Shown: positions 48,557 to 57,197 of the stretch, one piece after another | Position numbering within the stretch: position 1 is the first letter of the stretch | Layout of the letters: each line of letters starts with the position of its first letter | Program-made: the position numbers and the translations under genes | The notes under the pieces: model-generated | What the model was told of the DNA's origin: nothing | The model's database searches: none | The model's input: the letters and a program-made list of their open reading frames with translations, nothing else | Source: CAYJRR01 sp964372275 [NCBI: uncultured bacterium] | GTDB taxonomy: Bacteria > CAYJRR01 | Reading direction: 5' to 3' | DNA length: 64,000 nt | Assembly: GCA_964372275.1 (NCBI GenBank) | Contig: CAYJRR010000002.1 | Span: forward strand, 28,123 to 92,122

Positions 48557-49153
48557 CTACCGTGTGAGCGTTCTCACGTCGCGCACCATCGCCTCGACGC
48601 GCGCCTCCTCGGCCGAGTCGTAGTAGCCGCGGATGCGGAGCGCGCCGTCGACCAGCACGAAGTGCGAGCCGTGGAAGATCGTCGCCGGGTCGGCGTCCGG
48701 GCCGGCCGGGCCGGCGGAGACCTTCAACCCCTCGACCACCGCCGCCTGGATCGCCTCCGGCTTGCCGGTCAGGAAGCGCCAGATCGCCGGGTCGGCGCCG
48801 TGCCGGGTGGCGAAGTCGGCGAGCCGCTCGGGTGTGTCGTGCAACGGATCGACGGTGAACGACACCAGCCGCACGTCGATCCCCTCCGCCTTCACCGTCG
48901 CCTGAACCTCCGCCATCTGCGCGGTGAAGACGGGACAGACGGTGGTGCAGCGTGTGAAGACGAAGTTGGCGATCCAGGGCCGGCCCGAGAGCTCGGCGGA
49001 GCCGAAGGCGGCTCCGGTCTGGTCGGTGAGCTGGAACGGAGGGAGCGTCCCGTAGACCTTGGGCTCGGCCGGCGAGCACGCGAAGGAGATCACCGCCACC
49101 AGGACGACGGAACGAAGAGCGCGCTCGGCGGCGGTACGGCGTAGGAGGGCCAC
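48557..49153 (-). CDS. SCO1/SenC family copper chaperone
   Basis: SCO proteins deliver copper to the CuA site of cytochrome oxidase subunit II. The 198-residue product has an N-terminal signal with a possible lipobox (VISFACSPAE), a thioredoxin fold, the copper-binding FTRCTTVCP and the third ligand His in FHGSHFVLVD. Other family segments are PPFQLTDQTGAAFGS and LVSFTVDPLHDTPERLADFA. It closes the cytochrome oxidase operon, which fits its role. Confidence 0.93.
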   Translation of the reverse strand: MALLRRTAAERALRSVVLVAVISFACSPAEPKVYGTLPPFQLTDQTGAAFGSAELSGRPWIANFVFTRCTTVCPVFTAQMAEVQATVKAEGIDVRLVSFTVDPLHDTPERLADFATRHGADPAIWRFLTGKPEAIQAAVVEGLKVSAGPAGPDADPATIFHGSHFVLVDGALRIRGYYDSAEEARVEAMVRDVRTLTR

Positions 49154-49163
49154 GGCCGTCCGG

Positions 49164-49448
49164 TTACCGGGGCGCCGAGCGCAGGCCCGGGCGAAGCGAA
49201 ATCTCGACGGTCGCCGCCGGGGCCGCGCGAGGCTCCGGCGGCGCCGCCTCCAGCTTTCGCGCCCGGCGGGCCCAGAAGACGATGACCCCGGCGATCGCCG
49301 CCAGCAGTCCGACGATCACGGCGCCGAGGAAGAGCACCCCCGCCTTCGCCCCTTCGGTCAGCGGCGACGCCGGGTCGCCGTAGCAGACCGAGCAGGCGAG
49401 CCGGAGGAGCGGCGCGGCGGCGGCGACGAAGGGGGGGGCGGCGCTCAC
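49164..49448 (-). CDS. Small membrane protein of the cytochrome oxidase cluster
   Basis: This 94-residue protein has a Cys pair in ACSVCYGDPASPLTEGAKAGV, followed by one membrane helix (LFLGAVIVGLLAAIAGVIVFW) and a basic stop-transfer (ARRARK). Proteins with this CxVCxGD...AKAG-membrane layout occur in cox clusters of other bacteria, but I know no assigned function. The GTG start overlaps the stop of the preceding small gene as GTGA. The cysteines near the membrane face could bind metal. Confidence 0.75.
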   Translation of the reverse strand: MSAAPPFVAAAAPLLRLACSVCYGDPASPLTEGAKAGVLFLGAVIVGLLAAIAGVIVFWARRARKLEAAPPEPRAAPAATVEISLRPGLRSAPR

Positions 49449-49651
49449 AGGTAGCCTTCGCCCTTCGTCTTGCGCAGGAACCACGCGGCGTACGGGATCA
49501 GCAGACCGCCGATCACCAACGAGGCGATCCCGAGCCAGAGGTGCAGCGTATTGCCGTTCACGCGCGCGTCGTGGAGCCCCCAGATCCCGAAGCCGAGGCT
49601 GAAGGTGAGCGCGACGGTGACGAAGGCGATGTGGAAGGCTTTGAGCGACAT
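49445..49651 (-). CDS. Small two-helix membrane protein of the cytochrome oxidase cluster
   Basis: The 68-residue product has two membrane helices (IAFVTVALTFSLGFGIWGL and LHLWLGIASLVIGGLLIPYAAWFL) with a short polar loop and a basic C-terminus (RKTKGEGYL). No family is certain. A GGAG element precedes the ATG. Its place between subunit IV and the Cys-containing small protein suggests an oxidase-assembly or accessory role. Confidence 0.75.
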   Translation of the reverse strand: MSLKAFHIAFVTVALTFSLGFGIWGLHDARVNGNTLHLWLGIASLVIGGLLIPYAAWFLRKTKGEGYL

Positions 49652-49695
49652 GGGTTCGACTCCTGGAGGTCCGGCCTGCGGGGGCGACCGATGCG

Positions 49696-50064
49696 TCAGT
49701 GCCCCCCTCCATGCGCCGATCCGTGGGCGGCGGCGGGCGGCGCGCGGTGCGTTTCGCCCACCGAATCCCGGTCGGTCATCAGCGGGACGAGCATGCAGAC
49801 TCCGAAGAAAAACGCGGTCAAGGTCAGCGTGGCGTAGATCAGCTTCTTCTCGTCGATCAGGTGCATGAAAAAGAGGGCCACCAGGCTCCCCTTCACCATC
49901 GCCACGGCGAGCGCCACCACCACCGCCATCGCCGGCGAGAGGTCGAGCCGCGAAACCCCCACGGTGACCACCGTCAGGACCAGAAGGGCGCCGAAGACGA
50001 ACCAGTAGGTGCGGATGTGCTTGCGGAACTCTTCCGACGAATGGGCGTGTGCGTGGTCGGCCAT
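49696..50064 (-). CDS. Cytochrome c oxidase subunit IV
   Basis: The 122-residue protein is a bacterial subunit IV (COX4_pro type). It has a His-rich N-terminus (MADHAHAHSSEEFRKHIRTYW), three membrane helices (YWFVFGALLVLTVVTVGVS, AMAVVVALAVAMVKGSLVALFFMHL, LTLTAFFFGVCMLVPLM) and a His/Ala-rich tail. The segment KGSLVALFFMHLIDEKK is typical of the family. The ATG at 50064 is chosen over upstream readings that enter coxC sequence. It lies 14 bases after coxC. Confidence 0.9.
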   Translation of the reverse strand: MADHAHAHSSEEFRKHIRTYWFVFGALLVLTVVTVGVSRLDLSPAMAVVVALAVAMVKGSLVALFFMHLIDEKKLIYATLTLTAFFFGVCMLVPLMTDRDSVGETHRAPPAAAHGSAHGGGH

Positions 50065-50078
50065 CGGCTTGATCGCTC

Positions 50079-50675
50079 CTAGAGTAGGTAGAGCACGGGG
50101 AAAAGGAAGATCCACACCAAGTCGACGAAGTGCCAGTAGAGGCCCGTGCACTCGACCCGGCCGGTCAACTTCTCGGGGTCGGTGGTCCACATCTTCGACC
50201 CCGGACCGAGCAGGTAGCCGATCACCACGATCCCCCCCAGGATGTGCAGGCCGTGCAGCCCGGTGATCGTGAAGTAGATCGCGTAGAACAGGTGCGACGA
50301 CGGGACGTGGCCGTGGTGGATCTTGGCGCTGTACTCGAAGTACTTCACCACCAGGAAGAAGACGGCGCAGGCGATCGTCAGCGCCATGTACACCTTGTAG
50401 CGGCCGAACTCCTTCAACTTCAAGGAGGCCCAGGCCATCACGATCGTCACCGACGAGAAGATCAGGACGACGGTGTTCATGAACGCCAGCCAGACGTTCA
50501 AGCCCATCTCCTGCCCGTGCGGCCAGTCGGGGAACCCGGTCCGCAGCAGCACGTAGGCGGAGAACAGCGCTCCGAACAGCATCACTTCGGAGGCGAGGAA
50601 GAGCCAGATGCCGAACTTCCCGTTGTTGATCCCGGTGACCGGATGCGGCTCGACGGAGTAGGGGATGACGTCCAT
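50079..50675 (-). CDS. coxC: Cytochrome c oxidase subunit III
   Basis: Subunit III stabilises the oxidase core and helps proton uptake. The 198-residue product has five membrane helices, with FGIWLFLASEVMLFGALFSAYVLLR, the conserved acidic residue in ASEVMLF, SSHLFYAIYFTITGLHGLHILGGIVVIGYL and GLYWHFVDLVWIFLFPVLYL. This short, five-helix form is usual for many bacterial subunits. Its start lies 4 bases after the coxA stop, so translation is coupled. Confidence 0.95.
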   Translation of the reverse strand: MDVIPYSVEPHPVTGINNGKFGIWLFLASEVMLFGALFSAYVLLRTGFPDWPHGQEMGLNVWLAFMNTVVLIFSSVTIVMAWASLKLKEFGRYKVYMALTIACAVFFLVVKYFEYSAKIHHGHVPSSHLFYAIYFTITGLHGLHILGGIVVIGYLLGPGSKMWTTDPEKLTGRVECTGLYWHFVDLVWIFLFPVLYLL

Positions 50676-50679
50676 CTCG

Positions 50680-52437
50680 TTAACCCTTCTGGAACTGCGG
50701 GAGGAAGTCGGCGGCGGCGCCGGGGACGCTGTACTCGTACGGTCCGCGGTGCGCCACCGGCGGGGTCAGGAAGTTGCCGTGGCCGGGAGGGGAGGGGGTC
50801 GCCCACTCCAGCGTCGTCGCCTCCCACGGGTTCTCCGCGATCTTCTTCCCGGCGCGCAGGCTCCAGAAGAAGTTCACGATGAAGAACAGCTGCCCTGCCC
50901 CTAAGATCCACGCCCCCCAGGACTGGTACTCGGTCAGCCACTGCAGCTCCTTGCCGGCCTGGTAGATCGTCTGGTCGTAGAGGCGCCGGTTCACCCCGAG
51001 CATCCCGTGGATGAACATCGGGAAGAAGACGAGCTGCATCGCCGGGAGCGAGACCCAGAAGTGCAGCTTCCCGAGCGTCTCGTTCATCATCCGCCCCGTC
51101 GCCTTCGGGTACCAGTAGTAGATCCCGGCGAACAGGCCGAACAGCGTCCCCGGCGCCACCACGTAGTGGAAGTGGCCGATAACGTAGTAGGTGTCGTGCA
51201 GGTGCAGGTCGGTGGCGGTCAGCCCCAGCGGCAGTCCGGTCAGCCCGCCGATGGCGAACATCACCATCCAGGCCAGCGCGAACAGCATCGGCACGGTGAA
51301 GCGGATGGCGCCCCCCCACAGGCTGATGAGGAAGACGGTCAGGATGATCACCGACGGGACGGAGATGATCATCGTGGTGACCTGGAAGAAGTTGCTCATC
51401 GTCGTCCCCATGCCGGTCATGAACATGTGGTGCGCCCACACGATGAACGACATGAAGCCGAGGAAGATCGCCGCCCAGACCGCCGACTTGTAGCCCCACA
51501 GCGGCTTCCGGGTGTTGTTGGCCACCACCTCGCCGACGATCCCCATCGCCGGCAGGATCAGGACGTAGACCTCGGGGTGCGCCAGGAACCAGAACAGGTG
51601 CTGCCACTGCAGCGGGTTCCCCCCGCCCGACGCCGCGAACGCCTTCCCCGACACAACCAGCCCCGAGGGGAGGAAGAAGCTCGTCCCCGCGACCCGGTCC
51701 ATCAGCTGCAGTACCGCCGCCCCTTCCAGCGGCGGGAAGGCGAGCAGCAGCAGGAACGAGGTGACGAGCTGCGCCCAGACGAAGAACGGCAGGCGCATCA
51801 TCGTCAGCCCCGGCGCCCGCATCTGCACGATCGTCACGATGATGTTGATCGAGCCGAGCAGCGACGAGGTGATGAGGAACACCATGCCGATCAGCCAGAT
51901 CGTCTGTCCGAGCTGTGCTCGATCGATGACCGACAGCGGCGGGTAGACGGTCCAGCCCCCCTGCGTCGCGCCGCCGGGGACGAAGAAGCTCGCCAGCATG
52001 ACCACGCCGCCGACGAAGTAGACCCAGTAGCTCATCATGTTGAGCCGCGGGAAGGCCATGTCCGGTGCGCCGACCTGCAGCGGCGTCACGAAGTTGCCGA
52101 AGCCACCGACCGCCAGCGGGACGACGCCGAGGAAGATCATGATCGTCCCGTGCATCGCCCCCAGCTCGTTGTAGAAGTTCGACTGGAGGATGCCGTCGGG
52201 GGCGCGCGGGCTGTCGGGGCCGAAGAGGAGTCCGAGCAGCGGGATCGGCTGCCCGGGGTAGGCGAGCTGCCACCGCATCATCATCATCAGCATGAAGCCG
52301 AAGAGGAGGAAGAGGAGCGCGGTCACCGTGTACTGGATCCCGATCGTCTTGTGATCGACCGAGAAGACGTACTTCCGCCAGAAGCCCAGCTCGTGGTGCC
52401 CGTGTCCGCCGTGGTGTCCGTTGCCGTGGTCGCTCAT
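50680..52437 (-). CDS. coxA: Cytochrome c oxidase subunit I
   Basis: This is the catalytic subunit of a heme-copper oxidase that reduces O2 and pumps protons. The 585-residue protein begins with a His-rich stretch and has twelve helices. CuB/heme ligands and the cross-linked Tyr lie in FWFLAHPEVYVLILPAMG, IVWAHHMFMTGM and HLHDTYYVIGHFHYVVAPG. The HPEVY context and the YKSAVWAAIFLGFMSFIVWAHH run fit the A family. An extra C-terminal extension follows the last helix (EWATPSPPGHGNF). The operon order is coxB-coxA-coxC. Confidence 0.97.
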   Translation of the reverse strand: MSDHGNGHHGGHGHHELGFWRKYVFSVDHKTIGIQYTVTALLFLLFGFMLMMMMRWQLAYPGQPIPLLGLLFGPDSPRAPDGILQSNFYNELGAMHGTIMIFLGVVPLAVGGFGNFVTPLQVGAPDMAFPRLNMMSYWVYFVGGVVMLASFFVPGGATQGGWTVYPPLSVIDRAQLGQTIWLIGMVFLITSSLLGSINIIVTIVQMRAPGLTMMRLPFFVWAQLVTSFLLLLAFPPLEGAAVLQLMDRVAGTSFFLPSGLVVSGKAFAASGGGNPLQWQHLFWFLAHPEVYVLILPAMGIVGEVVANNTRKPLWGYKSAVWAAIFLGFMSFIVWAHHMFMTGMGTTMSNFFQVTTMIISVPSVIILTVFLISLWGGAIRFTVPMLFALAWMVMFAIGGLTGLPLGLTATDLHLHDTYYVIGHFHYVVAPGTLFGLFAGIYYWYPKATGRMMNETLGKLHFWVSLPAMQLVFFPMFIHGMLGVNRRLYDQTIYQAGKELQWLTEYQSWGAWILGAGQLFFIVNFFWSLRAGKKIAENPWEATTLEWATPSPPGHGNFLTPPVAHRGPYEYSVPGAAADFLPQFQKG

Positions 52438-52505
52438 CCGTCTTTCCGTGGGTGCGCGTTCTCGACTGCCGTTCTCGTTTCGAATCGCTCGTGGGGACTG
52501 GAGGT

Positions 52506-53381
52506 CTACTGGTGGGCCGGGGCCGGTGAGGCCGCCGGCGCGGTTTCGCCGCCTTGCGCCGCGTGGGCCGCGTCGGGGGGCGCGCCGGGGGTCGCACCGG
52601 GGGGAAGACCCTCGGTCGGGGCCGGAGCGACCTCCGCCGGCTCCTCCTCCCCGATCTGCTCCTTCATCCAGGCGTCGAAGTCGGCTTGCGACTCCGGGAT
52701 CAGGTTGGCCTTCATCCGGAAGTGGGAGATCCCGCAGAGCTGCGAGCAGGCGATGTCGTAGGTTCCGGTCTTGGTCGCCTTGAACCAGATCGAGACGTCC
52801 ATTCCCGGGATGGCGTCCTGCTTCAGCCGCAGGGTGTTGACGCCGAAGCTGTGGATCACGTCGTTGGAGGTGAGCTTCGCGATCACCGGCTTCTCCACCG
52901 GGAAGTGGAACTGGTTCACCGCGACGACGTCGTCCTTGCCGTGCTCGTCCGACGGGTCGATCCCGACCGGATTGGCGTTGTCGACGAACTTCGGGGAGCG
53001 CTTCCCGAAGACGCCGTCGCGGCCCGGGTAGTGGAAGTTCCAGGCGAACTGCTGTGCGACGATGTTCACCTGCGTGCTCTCGGCGGCCGACGGGAACTCG
53101 CTCTTGAACTTGGCCCAGACCGGCATCGAGAAGCCGACCAGGAGAACGGCCTCGAAGACGGCGACGCCGACCTCCAGCCATTTCGACCAGGTGGCGTGGA
53201 TCGGCTCGTAGGTCGCCCTGTGTCCCGGCCGCGCGCGGAACTTCCAGAGGGCGACGGCCATGAAGATCCCCCAGAAGACGAACAGCGCGAGCATGAACCA
53301 GTGGATCACGCTCATCATCGCGTCGACTTTGGCCCCGTGCTCGGCGATGTTCTCGGGCAGCCCCCAGTTGAATCCGTCCAT
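52506..53381 (-). CDS. coxB: Cytochrome c oxidase subunit II
   Basis: Subunit II takes electrons from cytochrome c. The 291-residue protein has two N-terminal membrane helices (HWFMLALFVFWGIFMAVALW and WLEVGVAVFEAVLLVGFSMPVW) and a periplasmic cupredoxin domain with the full CuA site: His in NDVIHSFGVNTL and CSQLCGISHFRM. A Pro/Ala-rich tail follows. No heme c motif (CxxCH) is fused, so it is not a caa3-type subunit. It heads the oxidase operon and is downstream of a 390-base spacer. Confidence 0.96.
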   Translation of the reverse strand: MDGFNWGLPENIAEHGAKVDAMMSVIHWFMLALFVFWGIFMAVALWKFRARPGHRATYEPIHATWSKWLEVGVAVFEAVLLVGFSMPVWAKFKSEFPSAAESTQVNIVAQQFAWNFHYPGRDGVFGKRSPKFVDNANPVGIDPSDEHGKDDVVAVNQFHFPVEKPVIAKLTSNDVIHSFGVNTLRLKQDAIPGMDVSIWFKATKTGTYDIACSQLCGISHFRMKANLIPESQADFDAWMKEQIGEEEPAEVAPAPTEGLPPGATPGAPPDAAHAAQGGETAPAASPAPAHQ

Positions 53382-53771
53382 TCCGTCCTCTTGTTTGTTG
53401 CGCGGCGGTGCAACCCTTTCCGGAAACGGCGCAGGGAACGCGGGTTTACCAACTCCCCCCCGGGCGGGTCAACACGTTTGGGCCCGTTCGCGAATGTTCC
53501 CAAGCGGTTACGCGCGCCGGAGCAGGGTCGCGCACGCACCGCAGGGCGACGAGTGGATACGTGTCGGTTTCGGTATCCGATCCGATCCGGTCCGTTTCGG
53601 ATACCGACTCGGGTCGGGACCTGCGGTTTGCCATGCCTGTCCGCTGACGCGGCGCTTCCGCGTAGAAACGTGCCTGGCTACTCGATGTCACCGCGCGATT
53701 TTTCGGGCGCTTGCGCGCGGCACGTCGATTGCTCGTGTCGCGCCGCCGGAACTTCGACACGGGAGAGATCG
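53382..53771. other. 390-base intergenic region between coxB and the secreted-protein gene
   Basis: No gene is seen. The region should hold divergent promoters for the cox operon and the gene at 53772. It contains a perfect inverted repeat at 53571-53606 and a repetitive CGGTATCCGA/TCCGATCCGG patch. No clear -35/-10 pair stands out. Confidence 0.6.
53571..53606. repeat. 10-bp inverted repeat in the coxB upstream region
   Basis: CGGTATCCGA (53571-53580) and TCGGATACCG (53597-53606) are perfectly complementary with a 16-base gap, itself made of TCCGATCCGG-like repeats. It could be a regulator site or a leader hairpin. Confidence 0.6.
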
Positions 53772-54647
53772 ATGAATCGTCGAACCGTCGCACAGGGAGT
53801 CGCGCTGTCCATCCTCGCCGCCGTCTTCGCCGCCCCGACCTTCGCGCGGGCCGCCGCCGGCGACCTTGCCAAGCTCGAGGGGACGGTCAAGGTCTACCGT
53901 GCCGCCTGCTCGTTCGACACGCCGAACTGTCCGTTCACCGTCAAGATCGCGGCCGGCGAGACCGAGCACCTCGTCGAGGGGGCGCTCAAGGCCGACCTCG
54001 CCGCGTTCGAAGGGAAGGCGGTCACCGTCCGCGGCCGCTACACCGAGAACGGCGTCCTGGTGAAGGGGTTCCGCCCCGGCAAGGACCGTCCCTTCTTCAT
54101 CGGCACCGTCGTCGTCGAAGGGGAGGTCACCCAGGATCGCAAGCCGCAGGTCGGCCTCAAGATCAACGACCGCGTCTACGAGGTGGTCGACCGGGACCTC
54201 GCCTACCGCTTGGCCGGTCTGGACGGCGCCGTCGTCACCCTGACCGGTGAGGCGGTGATGACCGCCGACGGCAAGGCGCGATTCGAAGGGAAGTACGACC
54301 AGCTCCTCGTCCGCGGGACCTGGACCAAGTCCGACATGGCGTTGGACAGCCCGTTCGCCCAGGAGATGCCGAGCGCCGCGCTCCTCCTCGACAACGGCCG
54401 CAAGCTCAACCTCACCGGCAAGAAGCGCAACGACCTGATGGGCAAGGTGGTCTGGGTGTCCGGCGGCCTCGTCGCCTCGCCGAACCAGGGGGAGCAGTTC
54501 GTCCGCGCCCAGGACGTGAGCGCGCCGGTCTTCCAGCTCGACTCGGTCACCACCGACGCCGGCTCGAACCTGTCGCGTGGCGCGTCGACCGCCGGCGGGA
54601 CGACCACGTCGCAAAGCGGCGGCACCGGCGCCGGCGTGAACCGCTAA
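53772..54647 (+). CDS. Secreted protein with OB-like repeats
   Basis: The 291-residue product has a signal peptide ending near FARAAAG, then two or three beta segments of similar pattern (LAKLEGTVKVYRAACSFDT, KAVTVRGRYTENGVLVKG, AVVTLTGEAVMTADGKARFEGKYDQLLVRG, KVVWVSGGLVA), suggesting small OB- or beta-barrel-like domains. It contains one Cys pair (AACSFDTPNC). The C-terminal 35 residues are Ser/Thr/Gly-rich and disordered. I recognise no family. A GGGAGAG element supports the ATG. The gene precedes leuS by 63 bases on the same strand. Confidence 0.75.
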   Translation: MNRRTVAQGVALSILAAVFAAPTFARAAAGDLAKLEGTVKVYRAACSFDTPNCPFTVKIAAGETEHLVEGALKADLAAFEGKAVTVRGRYTENGVLVKGFRPGKDRPFFIGTVVVEGEVTQDRKPQVGLKINDRVYEVVDRDLAYRLAGLDGAVVTLTGEAVMTADGKARFEGKYDQLLVRGTWTKSDMALDSPFAQEMPSAALLLDNGRKLNLTGKKRNDLMGKVVWVSGGLVASPNQGEQFVRAQDVSAPVFQLDSVTTDAGSNLSRGASTAGGTTTSQSGGTGAGVNR

Positions 54648-54710
54648 CTTGTCGCGCCGGTTCGCGGCGTGCTACCTCACGGGCTCCCGTCACGCGGGGG
54701 CCCGTCGACT

Positions 54711-57197
54711 TTGTACGAACCGCAGGCGATCGAGACCAAATGGCAGCGGCGCTGGGCGGAGACGAACGCCTTCGCCGCCCCCGAGCGGCCGGACCCGGCA
54801 CGGAAGTACTACGTCCTGGAGATGTTCCCCTACCCCTCGGGGAACCTCCACATGGGGCACGTCCGCAACTACGCCATCGGCGACCTGATCGCCCGCTTCC
54901 AGTGGATGCGGGGCAACCAGGTGCTGCATCCGATGGGCTGGGACGCGCTGGGGCTCCCGGCCGAGCGCGCCGCCGTGAAGGACGGCATCCACCCGTCGGT
55001 TCGTACCGAGTCGAACATCGCCAACGTGAAGCGCCAGTTCTTGAGGCTGGGGATCGCCTACGACTGGTCGCGTGAGATCGGGACCCACCGGCCCGCGTAC
55101 TACCGTTGGAACCAGTGGTTCTTCCTGAAGTTCCTCGAGAAGGGGCTCGTCTACCGCCGGACGAGCGAGGTCAACTGGTGCCCGAACGACCAGACCGTCC
55201 TCGCCAACGAGCAGGTGATCGAAGGGCGGTGCTGGCGGTGCGAGACGGTCGTCGTCAAGAAGGCGATGCCGGAGTGGGCGTTCCGCATCACCGCGTACGC
55301 GCAGCAACTCCTGGACGGGATCGAGGAGCTCGTGCGCGGCGGGTGGCCGGAACGGGTCACCACCATGCAGCGCAACTGGATCGGGAAGTCGGTCGGCCTG
55401 GAGTGCGAATTCCCGGTGGCGGGGAGCGCGGAAAAGATCCCGATCTTCACCACCCGCGCCGACACCATCCACGGCGCGACCTACGTGGTGCTGGCGCCGG
55501 AGCATCCACGGGTCGAGACGATCACGGCGGAGTCGCGGAGGCCCGAGGTGCGGGCCTTCGTGGAGCGGATGCGTCGCACCGACAAGATCGCCCGCACCGC
55601 CGCCGACACCACCAAGGAAGGGGTCGACACCGGCGCCCGGGCGGTGAACCCGTTCACCGGGGAGACGATCCCGGTCTGGCTCGCGAACTTCGTGCTGGCC
55701 GACTACGGCACCGGCGCCGTGATGAGCGTCCCGGCGCACGACCAACGGGACTTCGAGTTCGCGAAGAAGTACGGCCTGCCGATCCGCGAGGTCGTCGCGC
55801 CGAGCGCCCGGTCCGGGGCGGCCGGGTTGGAGGCGGCGTTCACGGAGGACGGGGTGCTCGTGGCCTCGGGCGCGTTCACGGGAATGGAGTCGGCCAAGGC
55901 GCGGGAGGCGATCGCCGCCAAGGCCCAAGGAGAGGGGTTCGGCAAGGCGACGGTGAAGTGGCACCTGCGCGACTGGGGGTTCTCGCGGCAGCGGTATTGG
56001 GGGACGCCGATCCCGATCGTCTACTGCGAGGGGTGCGGCGCGGTGCCGGTACCCGAGAAGGACCTGCCGATCGTCCTGCCGACCGACGCGCCGTTGACCG
56101 GCGAAGGGGCGGCGCCGCTCGCCAAGGTCGAGAGCTTCGTCAAGACGACCTGTCCGACCTGCGGCGGGCCCGCCCGGCGCGAGGTCGAGACGATGGACAC
56201 CTTCGTCGACTCGACCTGGTACTTCGCGCGCTTCCTCGACCCCCGCAACGACCGGGCGCCGTTCCGCCGCGACCTCGCCGACGCCTGGCTGCCGGTCGAC
56301 ATCTACATCGGCGGTCCGGAGCACGCCGTCCTCCACCTCCTCTACTTCCGCTTCTGGACGATGGTGATGAAGGAGCTGGGGCTGGTGGCGGACGGGGAGC
56401 CGGTGCGCCGCCTCTTGACCCAGGGGATCGTCTACAAGGACGGCGCGAAGATGTCGAAGTCGAAGGGGAACGTCGTCTCCCCCGACGAGATGGTGGAGAA
56501 GTACGGCGCCGACACGGCGCGGCTCTTCTCGCTGTTCGCCGCGCCCCCGGAGAAGGACCTGGAGTGGGACGACCAGAGCGTCGTCGGCTGCTTCAAGTTC
56601 CTGAAGCGGGCGCACGCGCTCGTCGAGCGATCGTTTGCGAGGGTGTCGGGGGCGCCGGCGCTCGATCCGGCCGTGCTGGCGAAGGAGGCTCCGGCGTGCC
56701 ACGCCGCCTGGCGCGAGACCCACGCCCTGGTGGAGCACGCGACCGGCGGGATCGGCGAGCGGTTCCATTACAACACCCCCGTCGCCAAGATGATGGGGCT
56801 GATCAACACGCTCTCCGACCTGCCGGAGAAGGAGTTGGAGACGCCGCAGGGCCGGTCGGCGCTCCGATTCTCGTTGGAGACGCTGTCCCGGGTGCTCGCG
56901 CCCTACGCCCCGCACCTGGCCGAGGAGATGTGGGAGATGCTCGGACACGACGGCGGGATCGTGAAGGCCGGCTGGCCCTCCCACGACCCGGCGGCGCTCA
57001 AGGCCGAGACCTTCACCATGGCGGTGCAGGTGAACGGCAAGGTGCGCGGCGAGGTGACCCTGCCGGTCGGCGCCGACGAGGCGACCGCCAGGGCCGCCGC
57101 CCTCGGCGACGCCAAGGTGAAACCGTGGGTCGCCGACAAGAAGGTCGTCCGCGTGGTCTACGTGCCGGGGAAGATCCTGAATCTGGTGGTCGCGTGA
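54711..57197 (+). CDS. leuS: Leucyl-tRNA synthetase
   Basis: LeuS attaches leucine to its tRNA. The 828-residue product has the HIGH signature as HMGH (YPSGNLHMGHVRNYAIGD), the editing domain with ADTTKEGVDTGARAVNP, GTGAVMSVPAHDQRD, the KMSKS signature (DGAKMSKSKGNVVSPDEM) and the C-terminal anticodon and LeuS-specific domains (MAVQVNGKVRGEVTLP). Homologues start right before (Y)xPxxIExKWQ, which matches the TTG at 54711; a GTG at 54669 would add 14 residues. The stop overlaps the lptE start as GTGA. Confidence 0.96.
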   Translation: MYEPQAIETKWQRRWAETNAFAAPERPDPARKYYVLEMFPYPSGNLHMGHVRNYAIGDLIARFQWMRGNQVLHPMGWDALGLPAERAAVKDGIHPSVRTESNIANVKRQFLRLGIAYDWSREIGTHRPAYYRWNQWFFLKFLEKGLVYRRTSEVNWCPNDQTVLANEQVIEGRCWRCETVVVKKAMPEWAFRITAYAQQLLDGIEELVRGGWPERVTTMQRNWIGKSVGLECEFPVAGSAEKIPIFTTRADTIHGATYVVLAPEHPRVETITAESRRPEVRAFVERMRRTDKIARTAADTTKEGVDTGARAVNPFTGETIPVWLANFVLADYGTGAVMSVPAHDQRDFEFAKKYGLPIREVVAPSARSGAAGLEAAFTEDGVLVASGAFTGMESAKAREAIAAKAQGEGFGKATVKWHLRDWGFSRQRYWGTPIPIVYCEGCGAVPVPEKDLPIVLPTDAPLTGEGAAPLAKVESFVKTTCPTCGGPARREVETMDTFVDSTWYFARFLDPRNDRAPFRRDLADAWLPVDIYIGGPEHAVLHLLYFRFWTMVMKELGLVADGEPVRRLLTQGIVYKDGAKMSKSKGNVVSPDEMVEKYGADTARLFSLFAAPPEKDLEWDDQSVVGCFKFLKRAHALVERSFARVSGAPALDPAVLAKEAPACHAAWRETHALVEHATGGIGERFHYNTPVAKMMGLINTLSDLPEKELETPQGRSALRFSLETLSRVLAPYAPHLAEEMWEMLGHDGGIVKAGWPSHDPAALKAETFTMAVQVNGKVRGEVTLPVGADEATARAAALGDAKVKPWVADKKVVRVVYVPGKILNLVVA

